Source of the DNA: Roseococcus microcysteis
Lineage (GTDB): Bacteria; Pseudomonadota; Alphaproteobacteria; Acetobacterales; Acetobacteraceae
Reading direction: 5' to 3'
Assembly (NCBI RefSeq): GCF_014764365.1
Contig: NZ_CP061718.1
Span: forward strand, 1,612,001 to 1,676,000
DNA length: 64,000 bases
The notes under the pieces are model-generated. The model searched no databases. It was not told the origin of the DNA and saw nothing but the letters and a program-made list of their open reading frames with translations. Position numbers and translations under genes: made by a program. This document shows positions 17,147 through 26,384 of this stretch, piece after piece (position 1 is the stretch's first letter; the number at the start of each line of letters is the position of its first letter).

Positions 17147-18526
17147 CTAGAATGGACGCTTGCCTTGGGGGAGGAGCGCGGACAGACCGCCGCGCATCAG
17201 CCCTTTCTGGCCCATCTTGTTCATGCGCTTCATCATGTCGCGCATGTCCTCGAATTGCTTGAGCAGCCGGTTCACCTCCTGCACGGAGGACCCTGAACCG
17301 GCCGCGATGCGCCGCTTGCGCGACGCCTTGATGAGGTCCGGGGCGCGGCGTTCCTTCACCGTCATGGACGAGATGATGGCCGCCTGCTTCTTCAAAATCG
17401 TCTGGTCGAGGTTGGCGCCCTCGAGCTGCGCCTTCAGCTTGCCCACGCCCGGCAGCATGCCGAGCATTCCGGACAGGCTGCCCATCTTGTTGATCTGCTT
17501 GAGCTGGGAGGCATAGTCCTCCAGCGTGAACTGCCCCTTCTGCATCCGGGCGGCCAGCTTCTCGGCCTCCGCCTGGTCAATGGTCTCGGCCGCGCGCTCC
17601 ACGAGGGAGACGATGTCGCCCATGCCCAGGATGCGGCCGGCGATGCGGTCGGGGTGAAAATCCTCAAGGGCGTCGAGCTTCTCGCCCGCGCCCAGCAGCT
17701 TGATGGGGGCGCCGGTGACGGCGCGCATGGACAGCGCCGCACCGCCCCGCGCATCGCCATCCACGCGGGTCATGACGATGCCGGTGACGCCGACCTTCTC
17801 GTTGAAGGCGCGGGCGGTGTTCACCGCGTCCTGGCCGGTCATGGCGTCCACGACCAGCAGCGTCTCGTGCGGCTTCACGGCGGCCTTCACGGCCGCCACC
17901 TCCTCCATCAGCGCCTCGTCAATGGCGAGGCGGCCGGCGGTGTCGAGGATGACCACGTCATAGAGTTCGCCGCGCGCCGTCTCCATGGCCCGCTGCGCGA
18001 TCTGCAAGGGTGTCTGGCCGGCGATGATGGGCAGCGAGGTGACCTCGGCCTGACGCGCCAGCGTCTCCAGCTGGAGCTGCGCGGCCGGGCGGTGCACGTC
18101 CAGGCTCGCCAGGAGCACCTTCTTGCGCTCACGCCCGCGCAGGCGCAGCGCGATCTTGCCGGAGGTGGTCGTCTTGCCCGAGCCCTGGAGCCCCACCATC
18201 AGGATGGGCACCGGGGCGGCCGCCGCGAGGTCAATGCCCTTGGCGCCATCCTTGCCGCCCAGCGCGTCCACCAGCGCGTCATGGACGATCTTCACCACCA
18301 TCTGGCCGGGCTGGATGGAGCGGATCACCTCCTGCCCCACCGCGCGCTCCCGCACCTTGGCGGTGATGTCCTTCACGACCGGAAGCGCGACATCGGCCTC
18401 CAGCAGGGCCACGCGCACCTCGCGCAGGGCGTCGTTCACATCGGCTTCGGACAGGGCGCCACGGCCGCGCAGGCGGTCGAACACACCCTGCAGCTTGGAA
18501 CCCAACGCCTCGAACACGATGAACAC
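17147..18526 (-). CDS. ffh: Signal recognition particle protein Ffh
   Basis: SRP54-type GTPase that binds signal sequences and 4.5S RNA for co-translational membrane targeting, 459 aa. N-domain to about residue 85; G-domain with GLQGSGKTTT (G1), DVHRPAAQLQLE, DTAGRLAIDEALM (G3) and TRVDGDARGGAALS; M-domain from about residue 320 with the methionine-rich MGSLSGMLGMLPG loop and the RNA-binding region around SGSSVQEVNRLLKQF. It is the first gene of the operon that runs to rplS. Confidence 0.97.
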   Translation of the reverse strand: MFIVFEALGSKLQGVFDRLRGRGALSEADVNDALREVRVALLEADVALPVVKDITAKVRERAVGQEVIRSIQPGQMVVKIVHDALVDALGGKDGAKGIDLAAAAPVPILMVGLQGSGKTTTSGKIALRLRGRERKKVLLASLDVHRPAAQLQLETLARQAEVTSLPIIAGQTPLQIAQRAMETARGELYDVVILDTAGRLAIDEALMEEVAAVKAAVKPHETLLVVDAMTGQDAVNTARAFNEKVGVTGIVMTRVDGDARGGAALSMRAVTGAPIKLLGAGEKLDALEDFHPDRIAGRILGMGDIVSLVERAAETIDQAEAEKLAARMQKGQFTLEDYASQLKQINKMGSLSGMLGMLPGVGKLKAQLEGANLDQTILKKQAAIISSMTVKERRAPDLIKASRKRRIAAGSGSSVQEVNRLLKQFEDMRDMMKRMNKMGQKGLMRGGLSALLPQGKRPF

Positions 18527-18712
18527 GCCTCCAAACGAAAATGCGCCGCTGCGCGAAACTCGCGGAGCGACGGTGATCCCGCATGGGGCGGGACCGGGGT
18601 CGGCCTTGGGCCGGAGTGTCGCGAATAGGCGCCGGGGCCCGGAGAGTCAATGGTTGGGAGTAGGACCGCCAACGGCCCTCACAAAAACGACCTATGGAAG
18701 ATCAGGTCGGCC

Positions 18713-18763
18713 CTGCGAGGATCCGGCCGCAAGGCGGCCGGCGCGCCCAAACCAACCTCGCAG
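18713..18763. repeat. Nested palindrome in the infC-ffh gap
   Basis: Outer arms CTGCGAGG (18713-18720) and CCTCGCAG (18756-18763) enclose a perfect inner hairpin CCGGCCGC-AAG-GCGGCCGG (18723-18741). The whole could fold as a branched RNA or extrude as a cruciform. It may be a dispersed intergenic palindrome or part of an untranslated leader; nothing shows which. Confidence 0.5.
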
Positions 18764-18807
18764 CCCGCGCGCCAGCAGCGGCGCGCAAGCCAAGCGCGCG
18801 GAGCGCG

Positions 18808-18853
18808 CGCCCGGCGTTTGAGGGCGAGAAGACTCGCCCGGCGTTTGAGGGCG
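18808..18853. repeat. Two 19-nt direct repeats
   Basis: The 19-mer CGCCCGGCGTTTGAGGGCG occurs at 18808-18826 and again, identical, at 18835-18853, separated by 8 nt. Two copies are too few for a CRISPR array and the spacer is too short. It may be a binding site or a slippage-derived duplication. Confidence 0.6.
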
Positions 18854-18855
18854 GC

Positions 18856-18889
18856 AAAAACACCAAATAACGGCTTTGCCGTTATTTGG
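18856..18889 (-). terminator. Rho-independent terminator of infC
   Basis: A perfect 12-bp stem (CCAAATAACGGC, loop AAA) followed by TGTTTTT on the minus strand. The infC stop codon lies inside the left arm of the stem, so the terminator starts within the last codons of the gene. The arms are unusually AT-rich for this genome. Confidence 0.85.
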
Positions 18890-19421
18890 GCGCCAGCACC
18901 ATGATCATCTGGCGGTTTTCCAGGCGGGGCATGGATTCCACCTTCACGATCTCGGCCAGCTCGGTCCGAATCCGCTCCAGCAGCTTCACACCCAGCTCCT
19001 GGTGCGCCATCTCGCGCCCGCGGAACCGCAGCGTGACCTTCACCTTGTCGCCCTCGCCGATGAAGTTCTTCGCCTGCTTCATCTTCACTTCGTAGTCATG
19101 GTCATCAATGTTCGGGCGAACCTTGATTTCCTTGATCTCGACGACCTTCTGCTTCTTGCGGGCCTCGTTGGCCTTCTTCTGCTGTTCGTACTTGAACTTG
19201 CCGTAGTCGGTGATCTTGCAGACGGGCGGAACCGCGTTGGGGCTGATCTCCAGCAGGTCCAGGCCCGACTGGTAGGCGCGATACAGCGCATCGCGGATGC
19301 TCAGCACACCGAGCATTTCGCCATTCTCGTCGATCAGGCGGACCTGCGGGACGCGGATTTCTTCATTGACGCGGGGGCCTTCGCGCGAGGGCGGCGAGGG
19401 CGGCATGGGGCCACGGGCTAT
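18882..19421 (-). CDS. infC: Translation initiation factor IF-3 (probable AUA start)
   Basis: IF-3 binds the 30S subunit and proofreads start codons. The N-domain contains [21 protein letters not shown] and [39 protein letters not shown] (in two parts, residues about 20-75); the basic linker is [16 protein letters not shown]; the C-domain runs to the end. The only good ribosome-binding site, AGGAG, lies 6 nt before an in-frame ATA at 19421, giving [19 protein letters not shown], which lines up with the IARRP-type N-termini I recall for related IF-3 proteins. The first ATG is 15 nt further on (19406) and poorly spaced. Non-AUG starts in infC are a known autoregulation device. If the ATG is used instead, the protein has 174 aa. 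Confidence 0.93.
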   Translation of the reverse strand: MARGPMPPSPPSREGPRVNEEIRVPQVRLIDENGEMLGVLSIRDALYRAYQSGLDLLEISPNAVPPVCKITDYGKFKYEQQKKANEARKKQKVVEIKEIKVRPNIDDHDYEVKMKQAKNFIGEGDKVKVTLRFRGREMAHQELGVKLLERIRTELAEIVKVESMPRLENRQMIMVLAPK

Positions 19422-19474
19422 GGTCTTCTCCTGTGTCTGTTGCGAGGCAATTGGGCAATCTTATGGGGCGGCGT

Positions 19475-21427
19475 TCATTCCGCTGCAACGGGGGTGCTTG
19501 ACAAATCGGGCGCCATGCCCTCGCGGCGCAGCAAGGCCACGGCCTCGGCGAGCGGCAGCACCTCCTGTTCGCGGCCCGGCAGGCGACGGAGAACCAGCTT
19601 GCCCTCCTCCGCCTCGCGCCTTCCGACCACGGCCAGCACGGGCACGCGCTGCTCGATATGGTCCACCACCTTGCGGTTGATCTTCTCGTTCCGCAGGTCG
19701 GTCTCGACGCGCAGCCCGGCGGCGCGCAGGGCGGCCGCGGCCTGCTGGGCGAAGGGGGTGGCGTCGTCCACGATGGTCGCCACCACCACCTGCACCGGCG
19801 CCAGCCAGAGCGGGAAGCGGCCGGCGTGCTGCTCGATCAGGATGCCCAGGAAGCGCTCGAAACTGCCCAGGATGGCGCGGTGCAACATGACGGGGCGCTT
19901 GCGGGTGCCGTCCTCGGCCACATAGGTGGCGTCCAGACGTTCGGGCAGCACGAAATCCACCTGCAACGTGCCGCATTGCCAGTCGCGGCCGATGGCATCC
20001 CGCAGCACGAATTCCAGCTTGGGGCCGTAGAAGGCGCCTTCGCCCGGGTTCAGCTCATATTCCACGCCGGCGGTGACGCAGGCTTCCTTCAGCGCGCCCT
20101 CGGCACGGTCCCAGACCGCGTCCTCGCCGGCGCGCACCTCGGGCCTATCGCTGAACTTCACGCGGAAATCCGTGAAGCCCAGGTCACGGTAGATGCCCGA
20201 AAGCAGGTCCACGAAGCGCACCGTCTCGGCCGCGATCTGGTGCTCCTCGCAGAAGATGTGCGCGTCATCCTGGGTGAAGGCACGCACGCGCATGATCCCG
20301 TGCAGCGCGCCCGAGGGCTCGAAGCGATGGCAGGCGCCGAATTCCGCCATCCGCATCGGCAGGTCGCGGTAGGAGCGGATGCCCTGGTTGAAGATCTGCA
20401 CATGGCAGGGGCAGTTCATGGGCTTCAGCGCATAGGTGCGGTCCGCCTCGTCCTTGTCCTCGACCTTGGCGAGGAACATGGCGTGGCGGAATTTTTCCCA
20501 GTGGCCGGAGGCTTCCCAGAGGCGCCTGTCCACCAGCTGCGGGGTCTTCACCTCCTCATAGTCGGCCGCGTCCAGGCGGCGGCGCATGTAGTCCTCGACG
20601 GTGCGATACAGCTTCCAACCCTTGGGGTGCCAGAAGACGCTGCCCGTCGCCTCCTCCTGGAGGTGGAAGAGGTGCATCTCGCGGCCGATCTTGCGGTGGT
20701 CCCGCTTCTCGGCCTCCTCCAGCATGGTGAGGTAGGCGTCGAGTTCCTTCTGGTCGCGCCAGGCGGTGCCGTAGATGCGGCTCAGCACCGGGTTTTCGGG
20801 CTTGCCGCGCCAATAGGCGCCGGCCACCTTCTGCAGCTTGAAGGCCGGACCGATGTCGGCGGTGGTCCGCATGTGCGGGCCGCGGCAGAGATCCGTCCAT
20901 TCGCCCTGGCTGTAGAGGGTGATCACCTGGTCGGCCGGCAGGTCGCGGATCAGCTCCACCTTGAAGCGCTCGCCCTTCTTGACGAACACGTCCACGGCCT
21001 CGGCGCGGCTCACCACCCGGCGCTGGAAGGCGGCCCCGCGCGCGATGATCTCGCGCATCTTGGCCTCGATGGCCGGGAAGTCCTCGGGGGTGAAGGGCTC
21101 ATTGCGGTGGAAGTCGTAGTAGAAGCCGTTCTCGATCGAGGGGCCGATGGTCACCTGGGTGCCGGGAAACAGCTCCTGCACGGCTTCCGCCAGCACATGG
21201 GCGCAGTCATGGCGGATGAGGTCCAGCGCCTCGGGGTCGCGGCGGGTGATGAAGCGCAGCTTCGCGTCGGCGACGATCTCGGCCGAGAGGTCCATCAGCC
21301 GGCCATCCACCTCCATGGCCAAGGCCGCCTTGGCCAGGCCCGGCCCGATGCTGGCGGCCACCGTCGTGCCCGTCACCGCGCCGTCGAAGGGGCGGGTGGA
21401 ACCGTCGGGCAGGGTGATCACGGGCAT
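19475..21427 (-). CDS. thrS: Threonyl-tRNA synthetase
   Basis: Charges tRNA-Thr, 650 aa, full length. TGS domain at residues 1-62, editing domain with [17 protein letters not shown] near 75 and ENGFYYDF near 100, class II catalytic core with [10 protein letters not shown] (zinc Cys) and [14 protein letters not shown], then the anticodon-binding domain beginning [12 protein letters not shown]. It lies 53 nt upstream of infC on the same strand, the usual thrS-infC pairing. Confidence 0.97.
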   Translation of the reverse strand: MPVITLPDGSTRPFDGAVTGTTVAASIGPGLAKAALAMEVDGRLMDLSAEIVADAKLRFITRRDPEALDLIRHDCAHVLAEAVQELFPGTQVTIGPSIENGFYYDFHRNEPFTPEDFPAIEAKMREIIARGAAFQRRVVSRAEAVDVFVKKGERFKVELIRDLPADQVITLYSQGEWTDLCRGPHMRTTADIGPAFKLQKVAGAYWRGKPENPVLSRIYGTAWRDQKELDAYLTMLEEAEKRDHRKIGREMHLFHLQEEATGSVFWHPKGWKLYRTVEDYMRRRLDAADYEEVKTPQLVDRRLWEASGHWEKFRHAMFLAKVEDKDEADRTYALKPMNCPCHVQIFNQGIRSYRDLPMRMAEFGACHRFEPSGALHGIMRVRAFTQDDAHIFCEEHQIAAETVRFVDLLSGIYRDLGFTDFRVKFSDRPEVRAGEDAVWDRAEGALKEACVTAGVEYELNPGEGAFYGPKLEFVLRDAIGRDWQCGTLQVDFVLPERLDATYVAEDGTRKRPVMLHRAILGSFERFLGILIEQHAGRFPLWLAPVQVVVATIVDDATPFAQQAAAALRAAGLRVETDLRNEKINRKVVDHIEQRVPVLAVVGRREAEEGKLVLRRLPGREQEVLPLAEAVALLRREGMAPDLSSTPVAAE

Positions 21428-21555
21428 CGGGGACTCACGATAGAACAGGGGTTGCGCGAAGGGGCGGGACCATGGGCACCCCCCGCCCCGCGGTCAAGGG
21501 CGGCCATTCGCGACCAGCGCTTGCGGCGCCCCCCGCCCGCGCGCAGATTGGGGGC

Positions 21556-22401
21556 ATGAGCGAAACCAATGCGCGGCGCAGCGCGATCTATGTCGATTTC
21601 GACAACGTCCTGTCAGGCCTTCGCGAGGGCGCGGGGGTCGAGGTGGCGCGCCACTTCGCGGAGGCGCCGGAGGAGTGGCTCGCCTGGCTCAGCCAGGGCG
21701 TGCCCCGTCGCTTCCTGCTGCGCCGCTGCTACATGAACCCGGCCGGCTACCTCGAGGAAGCCGACGGCATGCGCCGCTATTTCAGCTCCTTCCGCTATGC
21801 CTTCCAGGCGGCGGGCTTCGAGGTGGTGGACTGCCCGCGCCTGACCCGCATGAAGAATGGCGCGGATTTGCGGATCGCGCTGGACGTCATGGACGCGCTG
21901 GCCTCGCCGCTCGCCCATATCGACGAGTTCACCCTGCTCTCCTCCGACAGCGACTTCGTGCCCCTGCTGCTGCGGCTGCGCGCGGCGGACCGGACCACGC
22001 GGCTGGTCGCCCATCCGGAGCTGGGCCGGGTGGTGCGCGCTGCGGCCGATGAGGTGCTGGGCCTCGACGCCCTGGCCGAGGCGCTGGGCTGGCAGCGCGA
22101 GGCCAACCGGGACCAGCTCTTCGGCCCCGACCTGAACCAGGCCATTCTCGGCGTGATCCGTGAGGCCATGGAGGGCGCGGCGGAGCCCCTGCACCTGCCC
22201 GACCTCGGCCAGATCGTCCGCGACCGCACGGGCGAAACGCTGCGCGGCAGCGACTATGCCGGCTTCGGCTCGGTGGATGCGATGCTGGAGGCGGCGGGCG
22301 GCTATGTCCGCCAGGACGGCACGGGCGGCGGCTATGTGCTCCGCCCCGAATGGCTTGCGGCACCGGAGCCCGCCGCCGAGCCGGCCAGCATCTCCGAATA
22401 G
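21556..22401 (+). CDS. NYN domain ribonuclease-like protein with C-terminal LOTUS/OST-HTH-like domain
   Basis: A 281-aa protein. The N-terminal NYN (PIN-like) domain shows the acidic metal-site pattern: SAIYVDFDNVL near residue 12, ADLRIALDVMDAL near 103 and LLSSDSDFVPLL near 130. The last 80 residues (from LNQAILGVIREAME) look like an OST-HTH/LOTUS winged helix, a common RNA-binding partner of NYN domains. A role in RNA cleavage or turnover is an inference from the family. Its 3' end overlaps the convergent glycosyltransferase by 70 nt. The start at MSETNARRS avoids a low-complexity upstream extension. Confidence 0.87.
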   Translation: MSETNARRSAIYVDFDNVLSGLREGAGVEVARHFAEAPEEWLAWLSQGVPRRFLLRRCYMNPAGYLEEADGMRRYFSSFRYAFQAAGFEVVDCPRLTRMKNGADLRIALDVMDALASPLAHIDEFTLLSSDSDFVPLLLRLRAADRTTRLVAHPELGRVVRAAADEVLGLDALAEALGWQREANRDQLFGPDLNQAILGVIREAMEGAAEPLHLPDLGQIVRDRTGETLRGSDYAGFGSVDAMLEAAGGYVRQDGTGGGYVLRPEWLAAPEPAAEPASISE

Positions 22402-23498
22402 ACCGCGAGCGTGGCCGCCTGCATCGCGGCCACGCTGGGCGCCGCGGCGCGGGCCGCCCGCCCCAGCCGCGCCAGCGCGGCGGCATCCAGCGCCAGCACA
22501 TGGGCGATGGCGTCCGCCAACGCCGCCGCATCCCCGGGCGGGACGCGCCACCCTGTCACCCCTTCCTCCACCGTCTCGCGCGGGGCGCCAAGGTCCGAGG
22601 CGATGACGGGGCGGCCCATGGCCTGGGCCTCGACCACGGTGCGGCCGAAGCCCTCCGGCTGGGTGCTGGCATGGATCACGACATCGGCGGCCAGCAAAGC
22701 GGCGGGCATGTCGGCCACATGGCCCACGATATGTGTGCGCGTGGCCACCCCCAGACGTTCCGCCAAGGCACGCAGTTCCGCCACGAAACCCTCCCGCCCC
22801 TGGGCATCGCCCGCCAGCACGGCACGGGCGCCGGGCAGGCGGGCCAGGGCCTCCACCAGCACCGCCTGGCCCTTCCAGCGCGTCAGGCGGCCGGGCAGCA
22901 GGATGAGGGGCGCGCCCTCCGGCACCCCCCATTCCGTCCGCAGCGCGGCCACGCGCGCCGGGTCCACCCGCGCCGGGTCGAACAATGTAAGGTCCGCCCC
23001 ACGCGGGATGATCCGCAGCCGGTCCTCCCCCACCCCATGCCGCGCGCGGATATGGTCGGCGATGTGGTGACTGATGGCGATGACGCGGTCGCCCTTCGCC
23101 ATCACCGCGTTGTAGGCGCGCTTGCCCGGGAAATTCTCGGAATAGGTGGCGTGGTAGGTGGTGACGAAGGGCACGCCCGCCCGCCGCGCCGCCCACAGCG
23201 CCGACCAGGCCGGGGCACGGGACCGCGCATGGACCAGCGACACGCCCTCGGCGGCGATCACCGCCTCAAGCCGCGCCGCGTTGCGCCAGATGCCCCAGGG
23301 GGATTTGGTGGCGAGCGGCAGCGTCACATGCCGCGCGCCCAGCGCCTCCAGCGCCGGCACAAGCCGCCCGCCGGCCGAGGCCACGACGGCCCGGTGCCCC
23401 GCCGCCGCCAGCGCGGCCGCGATCTCCAGCGTGCCGCGCTCGACGCCCCCCGCCTCCAGGGCGGGCAGCACCTGCAGGATGGTGGCGGGGCGTTCCAT
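22332..23498 (-). CDS. Glycosyltransferase family 4
   Basis: A 388-aa GT-B fold retaining glycosyltransferase. The N-terminal half has LQVLPALEAGGVERGTLEIA (glycine loop) and VHARSRAPAWSAL; the C-terminal half has LLPGRLTRWKGQAVLVEAL and the nucleotide-sugar EX7E motif in EGFGRTVVEAQAMG near residue 286. The family commonly builds lipopolysaccharide or exopolysaccharide; the sugar is not predictable. The start MERPATIL is used; the longer frame adds a non-homologous 63 residues reaching into the divergent hydrolase gene. Confidence 0.92.
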   Translation of the reverse strand: MERPATILQVLPALEAGGVERGTLEIAAALAAAGHRAVVASAGGRLVPALEALGARHVTLPLATKSPWGIWRNAARLEAVIAAEGVSLVHARSRAPAWSALWAARRAGVPFVTTYHATYSENFPGKRAYNAVMAKGDRVIAISHHIADHIRARHGVGEDRLRIIPRGADLTLFDPARVDPARVAALRTEWGVPEGAPLILLPGRLTRWKGQAVLVEALARLPGARAVLAGDAQGREGFVAELRALAERLGVATRTHIVGHVADMPAALLAADVVIHASTQPEGFGRTVVEAQAMGRPVIASDLGAPRETVEEGVTGWRVPPGDAAALADAIAHVLALDAAALARLGRAARAAAPSVAAMQAATLAVYSEMLAGSAAGSGAASHSGRST

Positions 23499-23582
23499 CC
23501 CCCGGTGGTAGGGGAGGCGCGCCGCCACCTCAAGGCCATGCCCCCGCTTGTCGCCCGCCCGGCCCGGTGTCATGCCGGCCCC

Positions 23583-24340
23583 ATGGACGAGATCACCGGC
23601 ACCCTCCCCGCCCCAGATGGCACCCCCATCGCCTTCCGGCGCCTGGAGGGTTCCGGGCCGGGCATCGTCTTCCTGGGCGGCTTCCACAGCGACATGACGG
23701 GCAGCAAGGCGCAGTTCCTCGCCGAATGGTGCGCGGCGCGGGGCAGGCCTATCTGCGCCTGGACTACAGCGGGCACGGCGCCTCGGGCGGGCGTTTCGAG
23801 GAGGGCACCATCGGCCGCTGGGCCAGCGATGCCGAGGCAGCGTTGCTGGCGCTGACCCAGGGGCCGCAAATCCTGGTGGGCTCCTCCATGGGCGGCTGGA
23901 TCGCGCTGCTGCTGGCCCTGCGCCACCCTGGGCGGGTGCGGGCGCTGGTCGGCATCGCCCCCGCGCCGGACTTCACCGAGGACCTCATGTGGGCCGAGAT
24001 GCCCGAGCCGGTGCGCCAGGCCATCCTGACGGAAGGCCAATGGCTGCGCCCCAGCGCCTATGGCGATGCCTACCCCATCACCCGCGCGCTGATCGAGGAG
24101 GGGCGGAACCACCTGTTGCTCCGCACCCCCATCGTCCTCGACATGCCCATCCGGCTGCTGCACGGCCAGGCGGATGCGGACGTGCCCTGGCAGCACTCCC
24201 TTCGCATCGCCGAGCAGGTGACGGGGCAGGATGTGCAGGTCACGCTGGTCAAGGGCGGCGACCACCGCCTCTCCGGCCCGGCCGAGCTGTCACTGCTGGG
24301 CCGCACCCTGGCGTCTCTCCTCGGCGAGAATCCCGCGTAG
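23583..24340 (+). pseudogene. Alpha/beta hydrolase with one frameshift
   Basis: The reading frame starts at 23583 (MDEITGTLPAPDG) and runs to WCAARG, then continues one frame away as QAYLRLDYSGHGASGG to the stop at 24340. Restoring one G in the G4 run at 23740-23743 rejoins both halves into a complete hydrolase of about 252 aa. It has the oxyanion region FLGGFHSDMTGSKA, nucleophile GSSMGG, acid HGQADADVPW and His GGDHRLSG. The combination resembles ABHD10-like thioesterases/esterases. No other lesion is present, so a sequencing deletion is as likely as a real mutation. The 3' end overlaps the convergent epimerase by 51 nt. Confidence 0.85.
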
Positions 24341-25159
24341 CCCCTCGCGGAAGCTCGGATAGGCCCATTCGATGCCCAGCGCCGCCTTCGTGCGGGCGCT
24401 GGAAACCAGGCGGCTCTCGGCCCAGAAGCTGCGGCCCATCTCGCTCATGCGCGGCGCGGCCTCGGCATAGGGGATTTCGGGCGGCGGGGTCATGCCCAGG
24501 AGGCGCGCGGCTTCCTCCACCACCTCGGCGCCGGTGCAGGGTTCGTCATCCACCAGGTGCAGCACCCGCACCCCGGGCGCGGGCGGGCGGCTGGCGGCCG
24601 CGAAGAGGGCGCGGGCGATGTCATCCCGGTGGATGCGGCTGAAGCGGTGGCCGGGCCGCACCACCCGCCGCGCCGTGCCGGCCCGCATCTCGTCCAGCGG
24701 GCTGCGGCCGGGGCCGTAGATGCCGCCGGTGCGGAACAGGTCCACTGCCGCGCGCCCGGCCAGCTCGGCCCATTGCCCCTCCGCCGCCACGCGGCGCCGG
24801 CTGCGGTCCTGGGTAGGCGCTGGGGGCGTCGTCTCGTCCACCCAGGCGCCGCCGCGGTCGCCATAGACGCCGGTGGTCGAAATGTAGCCCACCCAGCGCA
24901 GGGGCGCGGCCCGCAACGCCTCCCGATGCGCGGCCCAGACGGGGTCGCCCTCCGGCCCGGGCGGGGCGGTGGCGACGAGGTGCGTGGCCGCCCGCAGCGC
25001 CGCGCCGTCGGCGAAGGGCACCACCTCCACGCCCCGCGGGGCGGCCACGCGGGCGGGGTCGCGCGCCGTGGCCAGCACGCGCCAGCCGCCGCGCATGGCG
25101 CGTTCTGCCAGGGCACGCCCGGAATAGCCAAGGCCGATCAGGGTCAGGGTCTGTGTCAT
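24290..25159 (-). CDS. NAD-dependent epimerase/dehydratase family protein (YeeZ-like)
   Basis: A 289-aa extended SDR-type protein. It begins LTLIGLGYSGRALAERAM (nucleotide-binding glycine loop, shorter than the classical GxxGxxG) and has STTGVYGDRGGAWVDE near residue 108, where the catalytic Tyr region lies, followed by FRTGGIYGPGRSPLD. This pattern fits the YeeZ group of SDR-related proteins whose substrates are unknown. The start MTQTLTLIG at 25159 is the only one that makes the glycine loop N-terminal. Confidence 0.88.
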   Translation of the reverse strand: MTQTLTLIGLGYSGRALAERAMRGGWRVLATARDPARVAAPRGVEVVPFADGAALRAATHLVATAPPGPEGDPVWAAHREALRAAPLRWVGYISTTGVYGDRGGAWVDETTPPAPTQDRSRRRVAAEGQWAELAGRAAVDLFRTGGIYGPGRSPLDEMRAGTARRVVRPGHRFSRIHRDDIARALFAAASRPPAPGVRVLHLVDDEPCTGAEVVEEAARLLGMTPPPEIPYAEAAPRMSEMGRSFWAESRLVSSARTKAALGIEWAYPSFREGLRGILAEERRQGAAQQ

Positions 25160-25238
25160 GCGCCCATCTGGAAGGATCGTCGCAAATTCGGCAACGGGGC
25201 TGATTCCGCTGCGGCGCATCACGCCCTATGTTCCGGGC

Positions 25239-26108
25239 GTGAATCGCCGCCTCCCCCTGCTGCTCAGCCTCGCCGCGCTGCTCGTGCTCCTGGCACTCGG
25301 CGCGCTGTGGTGGCGCGAACCGCCGCCGGTGGTGAACGTCGCCGCCCCGCCGCCGCCCGCAACCCCCAGCCCCAGCCCCGCCCAGGAGCTTCCCCTGCCC
25401 CTGCCGCCCGAATTGCCACGGCTGAGCGACGGGCCGGATTACGACAACTGCCTCGCCCTGCTGCGCGACGACCCGGAGGAGGCGATGCGCTTCGCCCAGG
25501 CCTGGGACGCGACCGGCGGTGGCGATGGCGCGTTGCATTGCGCCGCTCTCGCCATGATCGGCCTGGGCCAGCCCGACACCGCGGCCGAGCGGCTGGAACG
25601 GCTGGGCGCCGGCAGCCGCGCGGGCGGGCTCGCGCGCGCCGCGGTCTATGGCCAGGCCTCCCAGGCCTGGATGATGGCGGGTGACGCCAACCGCGCCTTC
25701 GGCGCCGCCACCATGGCGCTGACCCTGGCCCCCAACGACCCCGACCTGCTGGTGGACCGTGCCGTGATCCAGGCGGCCCTGGCCCGCTACGGCGATGCGC
25801 TGGACGACCTGGACCGCGCCCTGGCGCTGGAGCCCGACCGGGTGGAGGCCCTGGTCTTCCGCGCCGCCGCCCTGCGCCACCTCGACCGCGCGACCGAGGC
25901 GGTGAACATGATCCAGCGCGCGCTGAACCTCGCCCCCGACAATGCCGAGGCCCTGCTGGAACGCGGCATCCTGCGGCAGCTGCGCGGCGACGCCGCCGGG
26001 GCCCGGCAGGATTGGGAGCGCGTGATCACCGTGGCGCCGGAGAGCATGGCGGCGAACCTCGCCGCGCAGAACATCGCCCTCAGCGAGGTGGGACCGGCGT
26101 CGCGCTAG
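25239..26108 (+). CDS. Membrane-anchored TPR protein
   Basis: A 289-aa protein starting at GTG 25239. One N-terminal transmembrane helix (LPLLLSLAALLVLLALGALWW), a Pro/Ala-rich linker to about residue 60, then several tetratricopeptide repeats in the periplasmic part (for example DANRAFGAATMALTLAPNDPDLLVDRA and the two following 34-residue units). It probably mediates protein-protein contact. The specific role is unknown. Its last 29 nt overlap the convergent DUF1289 gene. Confidence 0.8.
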   Translation: MNRRLPLLLSLAALLVLLALGALWWREPPPVVNVAAPPPPATPSPSPAQELPLPLPPELPRLSDGPDYDNCLALLRDDPEEAMRFAQAWDATGGGDGALHCAALAMIGLGQPDTAAERLERLGAGSRAGGLARAAVYGQASQAWMMAGDANRAFGAATMALTLAPNDPDLLVDRAVIQAALARYGDALDDLDRALALEPDRVEALVFRAAALRHLDRATEAVNMIQRALNLAPDNAEALLERGILRQLRGDAAGARQDWERVITVAPESMAANLAAQNIALSEVGPASR

Positions 26109-26295
26109 GGCGGGCTCCACCTTCGATAGGCCGCCGCGCCATCGCGGCCTTCACGATCGCCGCGCGCTGCGCCTCGGTGGCGGTGGACCAGGCGGCGATC
26201 TCGTCCAGCGTCCGCCCGCAGCCACGGCAGACGCCCTGTGCGCCGACGCGGCATTCTCCGGTGCAGGGCGAGGGCGTGGCCATGGGGCGCTGCAT
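26080..26295 (-). CDS. DUF1289 family protein
   Basis: A small protein of about 71 aa with the DUF1289 core SPCTGECRVGAQGVCRGCGRT followed by DEIAAWS. The four spaced cysteines suggest a metal or iron-sulfur site, as proposed for the family. Starts at 26295 (MQRPMATPSPC) and 26283 (MATPSPC) are both possible. The function is unknown. Confidence 0.78.
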   Translation of the reverse strand: MQRPMATPSPCTGECRVGAQGVCRGCGRTLDEIAAWSTATEAQRAAIVKAAMARRPIEGGARPSATPVPPR

Positions 26296-26384
26296 GTGCC
26301 CTGCCCTCGCCCCCCTGTCCATGGCTTGCATCCGTCCGGGATGCACGGGATAGCTTGCCCGCCCGTTTCTGACCGGAGAGTGGA

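Larger units (their letters stand above)
18527..18881. other. Intergenic region between infC and ffh, no coding gene seen
   Basis: A 355-nt gap, the longest gene-free stretch of the window. It must hold the ffh promoter, although no convincing -35/-10 pair stands out. It contains a nested palindrome (18713-18763), a pair of direct repeats (18808-18853) and the infC terminator. No short frame with a good ribosome-binding site or family resemblance was found, and no 4.5S RNA signature was recognised. Confidence 0.7.

Noticed and set aside
18808-18853. Possible CRISPR from direct repeats
   Set aside because: Only two copies with an 8-nt spacer, and no cas genes anywhere in the window.
18527-18881. 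4.5S (SRP) RNA next to ffh
   Set aside because: The conserved GGAAGCAGCCAAGGCAG-type loop is not found on either strand of the gap.
23740-23744. Programmed frameshifting in the hydrolase and other broken genes
   Set aside because: No slippery heptamer plus pseudoknot is seen, the families are not known for recoding, and the same kind of single-base loss recurs in unrelated genes.
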